A DNA stretch of 64,000 nucleotides from Chamaecyparis obtusa (GCA_027943335.1 BSBK01004081.1:124001-188000); one strand, 5' to 3'. Positions 24,076 to 36,655 are shown, counted from the first letter of the stretch. The notes: generated by a model not told the origin, from the letters alone. A program made the numbers and translations.

Positions 24076-26122
24076 CATTCTACATTTCTCGCACAGTAAT
24101 CTATAATCCTGAAAAAATTCTAAAAAGCATAAAAAGTCCTGAAAAAAATCCTAAAAATTTGTAAAAAGTCTTGAAAAAATGATCCTAATGAAAACTTGGA
24201 CACAGGCACCTTGATGTATCCATCAAAAAAATACAAAAGAAGAGAAAAAATGGAAAAGAACAAAAAAAAAAAAAAAAAAAGGTGCCTTGGTGATAACTTG
24301 GAAACAGGTGCCTTGGTAGCAAAAATAAAATAATCCCAAGTGGTGAAAACCTAGCAAACATGTGTCACTTGTAATCAACTCTCCATCTATCAATGCATGA
24401 CTCAACTCTTGTACTTCCATTAGTCTCCCTACATCCATCTTGCTTTTTGTTTCCTTGTGACGTCATGGGTTGGAACTAGTCTTAGTCTTGTCCTTAGTTC
24501 TTCTTTGTCATCTAGGGGAAATCATACGCCTATCTTAGCTGTTAGCGCTTTATCACTTGGTCAATTTATTGAGCTTAACTTGAGTCAATTTATCAGTCCT
24601 TCCTGATGGGAAATGTATCACTGACACTACTTGATGTTTCTCAACACACCAATCCTACAGTGTTTCTTAACACTACCAATCTGGACATAACTGTGTTTCT
24701 TATTACATATCATATCTTGTGCTATTCACTATGCATTTTCACTTCAACATTGGCATGAAGGTGCTCCTTAACACCCAACATAAATTACATCATAGAAAAC
24801 TAAAAAGGACTGAGATATGATGAACTATTTTCTTGCATGTTGTCTGTTATCATTGATTTTCTCTTTTTATGTCTTCTAAGGTCACTCGACGATGTCTACT
24901 TGACTAGAGATTCATGACTGGGGACATAACATGTTTTCTTTGATTTCTTCTTGTGGTGTGATTTCAATGATCCTACATTGTCTAATGAACTAGGTGTCTA
25001 TAGTAAGAGCCTCCATTACAATTGGAACATTGCACATGCCTTGACCCTCTTTATTTGGACACTTATGTGAGGTTAGAATTACCTCCTTGTATGTTTCTTG
25101 TGTGTGGCATGCATGATGACACTCCTGGTTATCTTGGCTGCTTATGCCTCAGTACAGGTGTTATCTTACAACATTAACTTGGAAACCATGTTCAATTCAT
25201 CTTGACTCTTGTGCCTCAATGCTTACGTATGTTTCCTACATCTTATCTAATAAGTTTGTATTCATATCTCCATGGTCGCTCTCACACCAGTGAAGGTTGT
25301 ATTGACCTTCGATGTCCCAAATGCTCAAATGATAAAAAATGAACGACTATAGGATCAGTGACTTGACTCATGTCTTAGGCTGCATTTCATTCTATGGATG
25401 CATGTAGTTGTGCATTTTTGGTCTCCCTTGAGATATACTTTCATTTCATCCTTCCTTTCCCCCTGTCGAGGTAGTTGACTGCACATCATTACCTTTGATC
25501 CTATTGTCGGGATCAAAATCAAAATCTGAGATTATTTTATTATTGAAAGCAGTTGACCGCTAATGTTATCAATTCCTACTTGCTTCCACCTTATTTCTTC
25601 CTTTCCATTTCGATCCCGAGGGGGCATGACAATATAAAAAATATTCTTCAATCAAATCTCCTAATCTGCAAATCTAGCAATTGAACCAAATTTTTTATCG
25701 ATCAAGTCAATCAGTGACTAGACATCATCATTCGGGGCATCTTAACTTGAGATTCTTTGCATCCTTTTTGGAAGAGTGTTCTCATCACTTCATATCACTT
25801 CACTCGGATAAGTATCTATTTCAATCTCTTGGGGCATATCAATTTCATTAGGACCCATATCGACCTAGCATTGTCTCTCAAGTGGTTAGCTTCTTCAAAA
25901 TCCTTGTCGAAGTAGTTAATCCAAATCTTTGGACAAATATTTAGGCTCATTGCTTCATATTAGGTTGGATATTCTTGTCTCTCTCATCAATATTTTCTCA
26001 ATCAACTCTGGAGCTGATACCTCTTATCGATCTTTGTTTGATCAAATTCAGAGTCGGTTCTGATCTGCAATCTATTCTTTGAATCAACGTGTTGCTTGCA
26101 CATTGATTCAAAGAGGGGAAAA
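24076..26122 (+). other. E4 3' untranslated region
   Basis: About 2 kb without a gene. It starts with short repeats of 'cctgaaaaaattctaaaaa' type (24105-24180) and a 19-base A run (24262-24280). It also has two related phrases ending in 'aacaggtgccttggt' (near 24290 and 24315). The rest is low in structure. The polypurine tract AAAGAGGGGAAAA (26110-26122) directly precedes the 3' LTR. Confidence 0.75.
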
Positions 26123-27048
26123 TGTAATCACCTAAATTTTGTCTAGTAGATCCTAAGCCCCTATTTCGATCAAATTTCTAGATCTTGCATATTTATTTAA
26201 TTGCTATAACATTTCTTTTAATATAAAATTCCTACACTTTTTTTAAAAGAACACATTCACATGTGTACAAATAGTTAATTCTAATTAATTATCAATTAAA
26301 CGGGATTTGTGCTTTCAAAATTGCTATTTTTTCTTATTCTACCTAACATCTCCCTTTTGCCTCTTAATCCTCACCACTCATATCTACCTAACCTTGCATC
26401 TCCTTCATTCTCATTTTTCCTCTTCATCTCAATCACACATATTTTGCCTCTTAATCTTATCCCTCCATTCTTGAGGTAATTCTTTTAAAAGGAATCTCTT
26501 CCTTGGCTCAAGGGTCCCAATCTTGATCATTTGTATCTTAGTATTTAGCTTTCTTGCTTTCTTGCAATCTTAGAGTAATCTTGTTATTTGAATTCCTAGC
26601 TCTTAGTTTCTTTCATTTACATGCTCATTGATCTCTTGCATTCTTAGTTTACTTCATTCTTAGAGTAATATTACATTTGTTAAATCTAGTTTTATTTCTT
26701 GCATTATTTCATAGTAGATTGTTCTTGCATTATCATCCTAGAATACTAGTTGTTTGTATTCATTCTAGCTTAACCTTTCATCCTAGCTTAAATATTGCAT
26801 ACTAGTTTCTTTCTAATCTTGCATTGCATTTAGAATCTTCCATTTTGGAGTAGTCAAGTTACTAATCCTTCATGTCAATTTGATGAGCATTCAAAAAATG
26901 ATTAAACTCACTTCAACTAAGAAGTGATAAGCCTCTTTTGAGGATTTAGTTGGTTCATTTGATATGGCCTCCTATAGCTAAATTCTTGAGCTAATGATTT
27001 ATTGAGTTTTGGTTTCTTTTATGTTTGATACCAATATTTGACCACACA
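26123..27048 (+). repeat. E4 3' LTR
   Basis: A 926-bp LTR, TGTAATCACC at the start and ACCACACA at the end, followed by ACTTC (27049-27053). Compared with the 5' LTR it lacks one internal block of about 120-130 bp after 'cgatcaaatt', consistent with a deletion after insertion. Confidence 0.92.
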
Positions 27049-27217
27049 ACTTCCTCTGAGAGGGAGTAGAGTGAGTTTGTAAGAGGGAGTTTGGCCCTTT
27101 GTCATTATTGTAAAAGGGGGAGAAAGGTTGGAGATTTGTGAACCTTGATGATGATATCATTTGGATCCCTTTTCTTTGTTATTGATGAATGTTTCCATCA
27201 ATGAAAAAGGGGGATAT
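27049..27217 (+). other. E1 3' untranslated end with polypurine tract
   Basis: The rest of the copia 3' region after E4. AAAAAGGGGG at 27204-27213 is the polypurine tract next to the 3' LTR. A second similar tract, AAAAGGGGGAGA, lies at about 27112-27123. Confidence 0.85.
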
Positions 27218-28259
27218 TTTTAGAATGTGAAGTTGATTCTATTCATGTTGTTTTTATTAATGATTTTCATTGATGTCAACATATGATATACATTTTCATG
27301 TTTTGTTTGTATTTGTTGTTATGTACCAATATTCTTGGTGGTATTAGTAGGTATGTGTGTCTCGGTAGAAATGTTCACCAAAATATGTGCTTTAGATATC
27401 TATCCTTATTCTTTTCGATGTTGGCTCTATGTTGTGTGCAACATTTGGCAGATTGGTTGTTTAGGGTTGATACTATTTGGAGCATGTTCATTTGTGTTTT
27501 GATCCCAAATGTTGTTATGCAATGTGTTCATCATGTCCATTGGAGCCGATAGATCTGGAGATGGCGTTGTATGTTGGCATGTGTAAGGCAAGTTGTATTG
27601 GTCAAGGAAGTCCACAATTCATTCCTTACCACCATGATAATTTCTTGGTGTGACCTATTTCAAAATGTTTTTGGGCGACAAGAGTGATGGTATCAAGAAT
27701 TATAAGAAGAGAAATGATTTATGTTGTTCATGTGGCTTGTGTGTTGCTTGTATGCGAAGTGATTGTGAACATTTTTCTGGAGATATATGTGTTCTTGATT
27801 GTGTGTGTGGTAGAGTGTTGTTGATAGTGATCTCAGTGGTTGATTCAATCTCTCTTCATATAATTTGGTACTGAGAATCTTTGTATTGGCAGTGAGCCTG
27901 TTCATATTTAATGGTAGTTAGCCTAATTGGCAATGGGCCTACTTGTAGTGAGCATAACCAGTTGTGATCCTTTGTACAAATAACCTTAACTTGTGTCACC
28001 CTAATAGGTGTTTTCATTTCATGAGAACTAGCTTCTCTGTGGTTTTTTCTAGTTTGGGTTTTCCACATAAATCTTGGTTTTCTATGTGTTAGTGTTCATG
28101 TGCTTTCATTATTACATTCTCTATGGATATTTTATGTCCTTAACCAATATATTAGAAGTTATTATTGTTTTTTAGTAGTTTACTGAGAGATAAATTTTTT
28201 TGTAAAGTGTGTAGGAATAACAAATTCAACCCCCCCTCAGTTATTCAATATGTTCAATA
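27218..28259 (+). repeat. E1 3' LTR
   Basis: A 1,042-bp LTR aligned with 981-2062. The terminal TG and CA have mutated (TTTTAGAATG at the start, TTCAATA at the end). It is followed by GAAAG (28260-28264), the right target duplication. The visible divergence from the 5' LTR is greater than between the two E2 LTRs, as expected for the older, outer element. Confidence 0.93.
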
Positions 28260-28264
28260 GAAAG

Positions 28265-30482
28265 AACTCCAAAATTGAGCTTTACTATCCATGAAAGGAA
28301 AATACTTATCATTTCAGCTTAATAAGCACATGAAAGAAATTGTGATCTAATGTTACATCTTACACATTCATGGAAGCATTAACAACATAGAGACACCAAA
28401 AAAAAATTTATTAGGCTCAAATACCTTTCAAATCTCAACCTCTTGCAATCATTGAGCACAAAAATAAGATCACTTTAGGATAGTACAATAGTAAGCTAAC
28501 AAACACTCACAAAAAATAGGATATAACACAAAGAATCATGGAGTTAATTTAGAACCTATTGACAAAGACAATGTATGAAGCAAGCTTATCCATAAATTTT
28601 AAGGTTTAAGAAATAAGTGAAAATGGAAAAATGAATTAAATGATAAGTTTCAAAGTGACTAACATCTCATCAAACTAAGATAACAAAATAAATCGATGAC
28701 ACAAAGTGAAAGGACACTAACACACACATAATGGGTGTCAAGTCATAGAGTTCTTAGTATAGAAACTTGGACTCTAATACCAGTTGTAACACCTCACTAA
28801 GGAGCCTAGGAAGAAAATACTAACTAACCTCCCAATAGTACAGTATTTTTTTTGAAACAATTACTAAAAACTATTAATGTGATTATAAGATTTTATATTA
28901 AGTCCATAATGCCATCTACAAATTATATTAAATGAAGCATAAATTAGCGATGCAATATTTTGTTACTCATTTACTTATCAAATATGAATGCGGAATTATC
29001 CACATATTCCTAGGTCCTCACTAGGTTCCTTAACATCATTACCTAAGAAACATATCTAAAGGACATCCACTTATATAGATGCAATAATAAATGACATCAT
29101 AAGAATGCAACATAATGCTTATTAGATTTAAATCCATTTTCTAAAACCAAATAAAAATGTTCCTAAGCTCTTTCTTTCACCATGACATAATTATTAACAT
29201 AATAGGGTCACATAATCCACTAACTCATTAATGATATCTATTACATAGTCATGCAACAAATACAAATTACAATAGCAACTATCCTAGCCACTACTACATT
29301 ATTTTAACATTAAAAACACATTATCATAGGACAACCAATTTGTCTAGTCATTGCATTATTTCCTTATCATTAACAATAAACACAAGTAGGTCACTAACTC
29401 TATCTAACCTCTTTGATTTATTTAACCTATGTTTTTTCATAAGACAATTATCAACAACATTTATCCTATACTATAAACACATTATCTACTAATACATAAA
29501 AATTATCATAACCCCATAAGGTATTCAATTCCTATTAATAATTCCTCCAAATCTAACTCATTATTTTCTTTACAAAATCAAAACCTTAATTGAATACATT
29601 TACAACAATATATTTTCTAGAATGCACATACAAAGTACAATGATACATTTGCATCAACATAAGTAACCAAGTACATTAATAGTCTTTATAGTTATATCTT
29701 AACATTCACTTAATCATCCAATAATTCTATCACATCATTTACTAGCCTATGTTACAAAATCAAGTTCAAATCCATAAGCATATGCAATAACATTCTATCT
29801 AAACTACCTATTCTATTTTTCACTAGATGCATTCACATCAATATGTCAATTAATGCATCAATCTCCTAGTAGTATACTTAATATAGCATTGAATATACAT
29901 AAGTACAACATAGAATATAAATATCACATACAAGATGAAGATCACTAATGTTGCAAGAACATAGGCATTGGTACAAAGATCCATCCATGCAACATGTAAA
30001 AATTAAACCTTGATGAGAAAACATTTACCACCCAACCATGTGGAACCCAAAGGCCCACTCCCGCAAATCTAAGGGGGTAGGCACCAAGGCCTCACACCCA
30101 AAAAATCAATCCAAAAGAGAATACACAGTTGTGACCAATTATCAAACAAGGATAAGAAAGGCAAAGAATTGATAAGCAAGACAAGGCTACCAGAGGGAAG
30201 GCATAAAAAAAATGGATAAAGGCTCTAGGTCACAAGTAGGGTGAGTGTCATCACATATTTTTCACCCTTTTCATTATCCAAGTAGTCTCTCTAGACCCTG
30301 GCCCCCAAATAGGCACATGTGGAACTAGAAAACCTTTCATGAGGACAAGGTAGTTTGATCATGTTTGTCTCATCAAACATCTTCTCCTACTCCAATCCTT
30401 AGTTTTTACTAGCACTCAAGGCATGGGTAAGGTGTTAAATTTATCTTATTAATGTGTTTCCTTGCTCTCGGTTTATTTTATG
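28265..30482. other. Old non-coding flank with possible LTR edge
   Basis: No credible ORF. At 28772-28783 the plus strand reads ACTCTAATACCA, the reverse complement of a mutated tRNA-Met primer site (TGGTATTAGAGT). Two bases later TGTAACACC begins (28786), which looks like the start of an LTR of a minus-strand element whose interior would be to the left, that is, the DNA into which E1 inserted. I could not find the partner LTR. 28786-30482 is AT-rich and otherwise featureless. Confidence 0.4.
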
Positions 30483-31288
30483 TGATGGAGGATAGTCCCC
30501 TTATTCAACCAAAAACACAACAAGAAAATAAACAAAAAATTGCATGAACTTAAAAATGAAAAGAAAAAAAATACTTGGTTTCTATTATCTTGAATGAAAA
30601 TACATTACACTAATAAAAAAATTAACATGCTAAAACCACATGGGAATTTTTATTACAATAATTTGCAAGATTGAGCCACAATCTACACTTTTAGAATTGA
30701 ACCCTAAAATATCCCTTCATCCCTATATAAGTAGAACAATTCACCACCTTAGAATATTATAGAAAGTGAATTTTTTCATTATGGTGCCCAAAAATTCAAT
30801 TTTTTTCCTTAAGTGATTGTTCTCTCTTACTTTTGTATTAAAACTTGAGTCCTAATGGCTCAACTTCCAAAAGTCATAACTTGTGAACCATTGAGTCAAT
30901 TGACTATTATAACACATTTTAGAAACATGTCAAAGTGTTCTACAGACTTAGGCTTGTGAAGAACCACATGATCAAAGTTTGACCCCCTTTCAGAGCCTCT
31001 ATGGCCTTCAAAACTAATTTCAAAGTTTTCATACCACCCCACCAAAATAAAAAAATTCAATATCTTCAAGACCACACTTGATCTTTCCATGAAAATTTAG
31101 CAATAGAATTATATATCCAAAATGAACCTTTAGGGAATCAATTGGAACAATCCGTACTCAAATGAACAACCTACTAAAAATAGTAAACTTTCCAAAAATA
31201 GTAACCCTACCCAAAGATAGCCCTTATTGAACACTAGATAATATTTTGGGTGAAGCAAGATTTCTCTTACATCTTGGATGCTCCTGCA
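30483..31288 (-). repeat. Chromovirus LTR A (3' LTR of E5)
   Basis: An 806-bp LTR which on the minus strand starts TGCAGGAGCATCC and ends at 30483. It is shared with LTR B (35784-36549) and LTR C (38435-39248). Confidence 0.9.
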
Positions 31289-31344
31289 TAAGATACCTAA
31301 AATAATTTGAGAAGTGACCTTATCACATCTCAGGTGTGCAAAGG

Positions 31345-33159
31345 AAAACCAAGGCATTCAACCTCTTCCTTTGATAGCCACAATGAATCTTCAACAGGCT
31401 TTCCTTTCCATTTGACTATATTCTCTTCATATTTCCTATTTCTTGTGCTTTTACCAACATGACTATCAAAGATGTCTTCTATCTCCTCTATAGCTGAAGT
31501 AGGTGTTGGAATATCCCACTATGCTTCTATTATCTCATCTTAAATACTTCTTTCATGATACTACTCTATCAAATATGAAATATTAAACACTGGTGAAATA
31601 TTGAGCTCATTGGGTAAATGTGTTTCATAAGCATTTACTGAATCATGCTTCTTTAGGATTTTGCATGGTCAAAACTTCTTCATCTTCAACTTATTGTATT
31701 TTCTTGCTAGAAATCTCTCCTTCCTCAAATTAACCATGACTTCATCTCCAATATAAAATTCCTTCTATATCCTTTTTTGATCTACCTTAGCCATGTACTG
31801 AATATTCATTTTATTAATATGCTTCATTACCTATTCATGTAAATTCTTGAGGTGTTCTACAAAGTCTTCATCTTTAAGACTACTCATCTCTCTTTTGTCC
31901 AGCTTCCTTAATTAAAAATTATTTCTAGGACTACTTCCATATACAATTTGGAATGGTAATTTATCAGTGCTCCTATTGATAGAAATATTGTGAAAATCCT
32001 ACTTTTGGTAAAATCAAATGTCACCCCTTGGGTTTATCTCCTACTAATAATGTCAACAAATTTCTCAAACTCCTATTCACTGCTTCTATCTTCCCATTAG
32101 TTTGTGGATGGTGCGCTGAGATGAACAACATCATTAGTCTTCCTACAAGGAATGAAGTGTGTCATCTTCGAGAATCTTCCCACCACCACAAAAAAAAAAT
32201 GATGTCTTTTCTAAGTCCTTGGTATACCAAGAACAAAGTCCATACTAATATCCTCCCATGGCCTCTCTAGTATAGGTAATGTTCACTAACCATAGAAATG
32301 GTTTTATCTCAACCAAAGTTTCTAGCCAATCCTCCACTACGTTTCTCTTTGATAAGGTTCTCCATCATGGAGCTCTTTGGAATCCATAATTAGTTACCTC
32401 TAAATAACATACCATCTTGGATTATAAAATCCAACCATCTGGTCCTATCTAGAGTAACCGGTTCTCTACAAACTCTTTAGTCCTCACCAAAATAAAAATC
32501 ATCAGGATACAAATCCTTGAGTTCCTTGAACCCAACAACTTCAATCTGCATTTATGTCAGAAAATTTTTCCTCCTACCTAGGGCATCTACAATCCTATTA
32601 GACTTTCTACTCCTCTATTTCAAAACAAAAGTGTAACTCTATAGAAACTAAACCCATTTTAAATGTCTTTTATTCAGCTTTCCTTGGCTATTCAAATATT
32701 GTAAAGTTTGATGATCAGTAAAAAAAAAACTCTTTAGGAAAAAGACAATGTCTCCACGTCCTCAATGCTTCAAATATAGCATAAAACTCTTGATCATAAA
32801 TAAAATATTTTCTTTTGGCATAATTCAAATTCTCACTAAAATAAGAAATGGGTTTACCTTCCTAACTCAAAACAGCTCCAATGGCATTGCCACTAGCATC
32901 ATAGTCTACTTGAAATAATTTATTAAAATCTAGAATACCAAAATAGGCTTCCCTACAACTTTTCTCTTCAACAAATAAAAAATCTTTGTTTATCCTATAG
33001 TCCACTTAAACTCTTTTTCTATCCCCTCTCATAGTTAATGTTAAGGGTGCACAAATTCTAATAAATTTTTTGATAATTTTTTTGTAAAAGCTAGCCAAAC
33101 CATGAAATTATCTTACCTTAGTATCACTCCTTGGACTAGGTCATTCAAATATATCCCTC
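31345..33159 (-). pseudogene. E5 RNase H, integrase and chromodomain, decayed
   Basis: RNase H end: TDHQTLQYLNSQGKLNKRHL at about 32665-32725. The integrase zinc-region tail and core follow: KSSMMENLIKEK near 32345, and HHPQTNGKIEAVNRSL near 32060-32115, which includes the last catalytic Glu. The middle of the core is shortened and out of frame (between about 32130 and 32330). The C-terminal chromodomain is clear: RNRKYEE, then IVKWKGKPVEDSLWL at 31370-31460. Chromodomains bind methylated histone H3 and steer chromovirus insertion into heterochromatin. The frame ends about 60 bp before LTR A. Many stops and shifts are present. Confidence 0.85.
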
Positions 33160-33785
33160 ACTTTCTATGGGTCCAATTTAAGACTATCTCCTGGAACAAA
33201 AAATCTAGGGCACACTAACTCTTTCACAAAACTACACTTCTTCAAGTTAATCAACAAATTGTCTTCCCTTAACATCTCAAGGACCCTACAAATATACATT
33301 ATATCCTCTTCAAAAGTCTTTCTAAAGACCAAAATATCATCCAAGTAAACAATAACAAACTTACTCAAAACTTCTTTCAATACCTCATTCATGAGATGCA
33401 CGAATATTCTGATAGCATTGGTTAGCCCAAAGGGCATGACTAACCAATAATACAAGCCCTCCTTTTCCTTGAAGGCTATTTTCCATTCATCTCCTTCTCT
33501 AATATGTATTTGGTGATATCCACTCTTCAAATCTATCTTTGTGAATTACTCACCTCCACTCAAACAATCCATAATGTTATACATCCTTGGCAAGGGAAAC
33601 CTATACTTTATAGTAATCTTATTGATAGCACAAGAATCTATATATATCCTCCATTCTCCATTTTTCTTCAGTGCTAGTACTATTGGTACAACAAAGGGAC
33701 TTAAACTCCCTCGAATCAACTTCTTTTGCAATAATTTTTTCACGTGTTTGTTCAACTCTTCACCCTCTCCTGGAATCATTCCATA
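33160..33785 (-). pseudogene. E5 reverse transcriptase, nearly open
   Basis: A single frame with one visible stop near 33545. Motifs in order: VPIVLALKKNGEWRIYIDS (RT box with the usual Lys-x-Asp/Asn-Gly turn), [31 protein letters not shown], and the catalytic box YLDDIL at about 33335-33352, intact. It copies element RNA into DNA. This is the best-preserved segment of E5. It joins RNase H downstream on the minus strand with further stops. Confidence 0.9.
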
Positions 33786-34440
33786 GTTGTCTTATTTGGC
33801 AAACTGGCTCTAGGAATTAAGTCCATTTGATGACTAATCTTTCTTATTGGTGGAGACCCATTAGGCACATCATCATATCAATATTATGAGATTCTTCTAA
33901 CAAATCTACAACTTCCACAGGTACATCTACTTCCTCTTTATCAACTTTTGGAATAAAAGAAAAATACATATGTTCATGCTTCATGCCTTCTAGAAACTTC
34001 CTTCCATCAACTAAATATATTCTCACATTACTACATACCTTTTCCTCTAATTCTTTCAATAGCTTCAACATGTGTTGCACTCCATCCTTTGTCAAAGAAT
34101 AGGTATTTTCATACCCATCATGTACTGCGTGATGATTATATTGGCATGGTCTCCCTAATAATAGATGACAAACATCCATAGGCATACTATCTCAAAGTAC
34201 CTCATCATGATAGTTGCAAATTTTGGACTTTACCATTGTTCATTGGCCATAGCCTTGTGATCCTTCTACAACCAAGAAATCTGATAGGGATTTAGATGCT
34301 TCCTTATCTCTAACTTAAATTTATTAACCATTTCATCTAAAAAAATGTTATCACTACTACCACCAACAATAATCAAATTACATACTTTACCATTGCACTT
34401 ATATCTTGTGTGAAACAAATTATCCCTCTTCTTATGTTAT
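33786..34440 (-). pseudogene. E5 aspartic protease region, decayed
   Basis: GGSSDN near 34345-34365 sits where the family has the active-site Asp-Ser/Thr-Gly. The motif DVCHLLLGRPCQYN at 34130-34170 is the conserved ILLGRPW-type end of chromovirus protease. The catalytic Asp appears lost. The enzyme would process gag-pol. Confidence 0.75.
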
Positions 34441-35681
34441 TTCTCTTTATTCAACAAGGCTCTTTTGGTAACAAGGACCTCTCCTATTTCAAAATCTTCA
34501 AAATGTGATAACTCAAAATAGTCATCTACATGTGCAACTCATGTATTTCCATCTAGTATTCTATTTGTCCTCCCTTAATGTTGGAGACACACATAATCTC
34601 TATATCCTCCGCATTGGAAACACATCCCATGAAAACCTCCTCTTCTTGGTCTGTGTCCTCTTCCTCTACCTCTTTGATATCTATTATTTTAATCACAAGG
34701 ATGATAGGAATTATTTCCCCTTTGATTTTGACTGCTACTAGAGCCAACATTCTTCTTCTGATCTTCATTTTAGCCTCCATAAGACCGTTCACTAGGCTTT
34801 CCACCATGACCTCTTTGAGTTTGTTTTCTCTCAAACTTATTGTTTAGTTTTTTCTTCTACTTTAAAAGAAAATTGATATGCATCTTCAATGGTATAAATT
34901 CTTACCATTATCAACTCTTCTTGAATACTTGGCCTCAACCTATTTATGTAATAGGAAACCTTCCCCTTGTTAGCTTCAGAATGACTCAATAAAACTCTTC
35001 TATATACTCCTCGATAGATTTTATTTCTTGCTTCAACCCTTGCATTTTATTCAACAAATCAATCTCATAGTCAATAGGGATTAATTGTCTCTTCATTTTG
35101 TCCACCATCTTATTCCACCTTGTTATATTTTCCTTCCCTCTTTTATCTCTCTTCAAATGAGCCTCTTTCTACCAAATTTTAGCATGACTTTCAACTTGGC
35201 CTTTGAAAATGTGACCCTCTTAAGATATTCTCTTTCCTCAAACTCATATCACTCCTCCATATCATCGATCCAATTGATCAACTATTCTCGATTAATATTT
35301 ATATAAAATGTAGAAACTTTAATCTTTAGCCTCCTTCCAATCTTGGAAATGACCCTACAAAACCTAGCTTCATTAAGATCTCTAGCCATTTCTTGCTCCC
35401 CTTCAAATTGTCCTTCCAATTCATTCTCACCTTCATCTCTTTCCTTAATATCATCTCCTCTACGCAGCTACCCTACAAAACCTAGCTTCATCAAGATCTC
35501 TAGCCATTTCTTGCTCCTCTTCAAATTGTCCTTCAAATTCATTCTCACCTTCATCTCTTTCCTTAATATCATCTCCTCTATGCAGCTCCTCTTGTAGTGC
35601 TTGCACTTTTTGTTGGAGGCCTCTAAATCCCTTGCTTTTCATACTTTCAACTCTTTCACCATGGTTCCTTTGTCGAGGCAT
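34441..35681 (-). pseudogene. gag: E5 gag, decayed, with 118-bp tandem duplication
   Basis: Starts at an ATG at 35681 (MPRQRNHGE). The N-terminal region is a charged coiled coil (QQKVQALQEELHRG). The capsid region (about 34880-35340) is broken by many stops. A zinc-knuckle remnant CFQCGGYRDYVC lies at about 34595-34630, with the His replaced and one spacer residue missing. An exact-frame-breaking tandem duplication (35354-35589) interrupts the region after the coiled coil. The product would be the particle protein. Confidence 0.82.
35354..35589. repeat. 118-bp tandem duplication inside E5 gag
   Basis: 35354-35471 and 35472-35589 are near-identical (a handful of differences). 118 is not a multiple of three, so the duplication shifts the gag frame. 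The E6 copy of this region (around 38120-38240) has a single unit. Confidence 0.9.
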
Positions 35682-35769
35682 TTTCCTACACATCTCTCAC
35701 ACCCACAGTCATAGTCCTAGTGTAAATTGTCTCACATTCACTGATCTTTCTACACACTCAGGACCTTCT

Positions 35770-35781
35770 GCTCAGATACCA
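35770..35781 (-). promoter_or_regulatory. E5 primer binding site
   Basis: On the minus strand TGGTATCTGAGC, one mismatch from the tRNA-iMet site, two bases inside LTR B. Confidence 0.88.
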
Positions 35782-35783
35782 CT

Positions 35784-36549
35784 TGATGGAGGATACTCCC
35801 CTTATTCAACCAAACACACACAACACAACAGAGAAATAAACAAAAAATTTCATGAACTTAATAATGACAAGAACAAAAAAACTTTCTTTCTATTATCTTT
35901 AAGGAAATGACATTACAATAATAAAAAAAGTAACATGCTACATCCACATGGGCATTTTCTTTACAATAATCTACAAGACAAGGCCACAATATACACTTAT
36001 GGAATTAAACCCCAAAATCCCCCTTCATCCCTATATAAGTAGCACAATTAACCACCTTAGAATATTCTAGAAAGTGAAATTTTCCATTTTGGCACCCAAT
36101 GCTTCAATTTCTCACCTTATGTGATTTTTCACTCTTCCTTTTGTACTGAAACTTGAGTCCTTATGGATCAACTTCTGAAAGCCATAACTTGTGAATCATT
36201 GATTCCATTGACTATGATAACCTCATTTCATAAACCTAATGAAGCAATCCACACCCTTGAGGTAGCGAAGTGCTAGCCGATCAAAGTTTCACCCCCTTTC
36301 GGAGCCTCTACGGCCTTCAAAATTTAGTTCAAAATTTTTGTACCACCCTACCAAAATAGAATTGCCAATATCTTCAAGACCAAACTTGATTTTGTCATGA
36401 AAATTTATCAAAAAAATTATATATCCAAAATGAATGTCTAGGGAAGTAACTAGAACAATCCATCCTCAAATTAACAACCTACTAAAAATAGTAAACTTTC
36501 CAAAAATAGTAACCCTTCCAAAATATAGCCCTTATTGAATACTAGACAA
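35784..36549 (-). repeat. Chromovirus LTR B (5' LTR of E5), truncated
   Basis: Aligned with LTRs A and C from the TGATGGAGGATA end up to 'actagacaa' (36549), then it switches to internal element sequence. About 40 bp of the outer LTR end are missing. Confidence 0.85.
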
Positions 36550-36655
36550 CTTGTATAATATGTTAGATGGCCAAAGGAACCAAGCAATCCTCCACTATGC
36601 TTCTCTTTAATTAGGTTCTCCCTCATGGAGCTCTTTGGAATGCATAATTGGCTAC

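Larger units (their letters stand above)
13061..27048 (+). mobile_element. E4: Ty3/gypsy LTR retrotransposon, Tat/Ogre type, decayed
   Basis: A 14-kb element with LTRs at 13061-14106 and 26123-27048. The flanking duplication is ATTTC/ACTTC, with one mismatch. The order gag, protease, RT, RNase H, second RNase H, integrase is that of gypsy, and the second RNase H after the first is the hallmark of the Tat clade. A tRNA-Asp-like primer site, a 2.2-kb leader and a 2-kb non-coding 3' region also fit Tat/Ogre. Stops occur throughout all domains. It is inserted in the 3' untranslated part of E1, 58 bp from E2. Confidence 0.93.
981..28259 (+). mobile_element. E1: Ty1/copia LTR retrotransposon, opened by two nested insertions
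   Basis: The element begins TGTTAGAATG at 981 and its 3' LTR ends at 28259. A perfect 5-bp duplication GAAAG lies just outside (976-980 and 28260-28264), which proves that the two LTRs belong to one insertion despite being 27 kb apart. The coding order gag, protease, integrase, RT, RNase H (2110-5792) is that of copia. The 3' untranslated part is split into 5793-5805, 13003-13060 and 27049-27217 by E2 and E4. Without the insertions the element would be about 6.1 kb. The long integrase tail and motif wording suggest the SIRE/Tork side of copia, but I cannot settle the lineage by eye. All domains are broken by stops, so it is inactive. Confidence 0.95.
30483..36549 (-). mobile_element. E5: Ty3/gypsy chromovirus LTR retrotransposon, decayed
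   Basis: A minus-strand element: 3' LTR at 30483-31288, interior 31289-35783, primer site 35770-35781, 5' LTR 35784-36549 (truncated). Gene order on the minus strand is gag, protease, RT, RNase H, integrase, chromodomain. The chromodomain (31351-31470) places it among chromoviruses. The gag wording suggests a Galadriel-like or related lineage, uncertain. The 5' LTR stops short where E6 sequence begins. No matching target duplication is seen at the outer ends of the E5/E6 cluster (TTATG at 30478-30482 against TCATT at 39249-39253). Confidence 0.9.

Noticed and set aside
34505..35910. Several plus-strand frames across 34505-35910 and 37278-38474
   Set aside because: Shadows of the minus-strand gag genes of E5 and E6.
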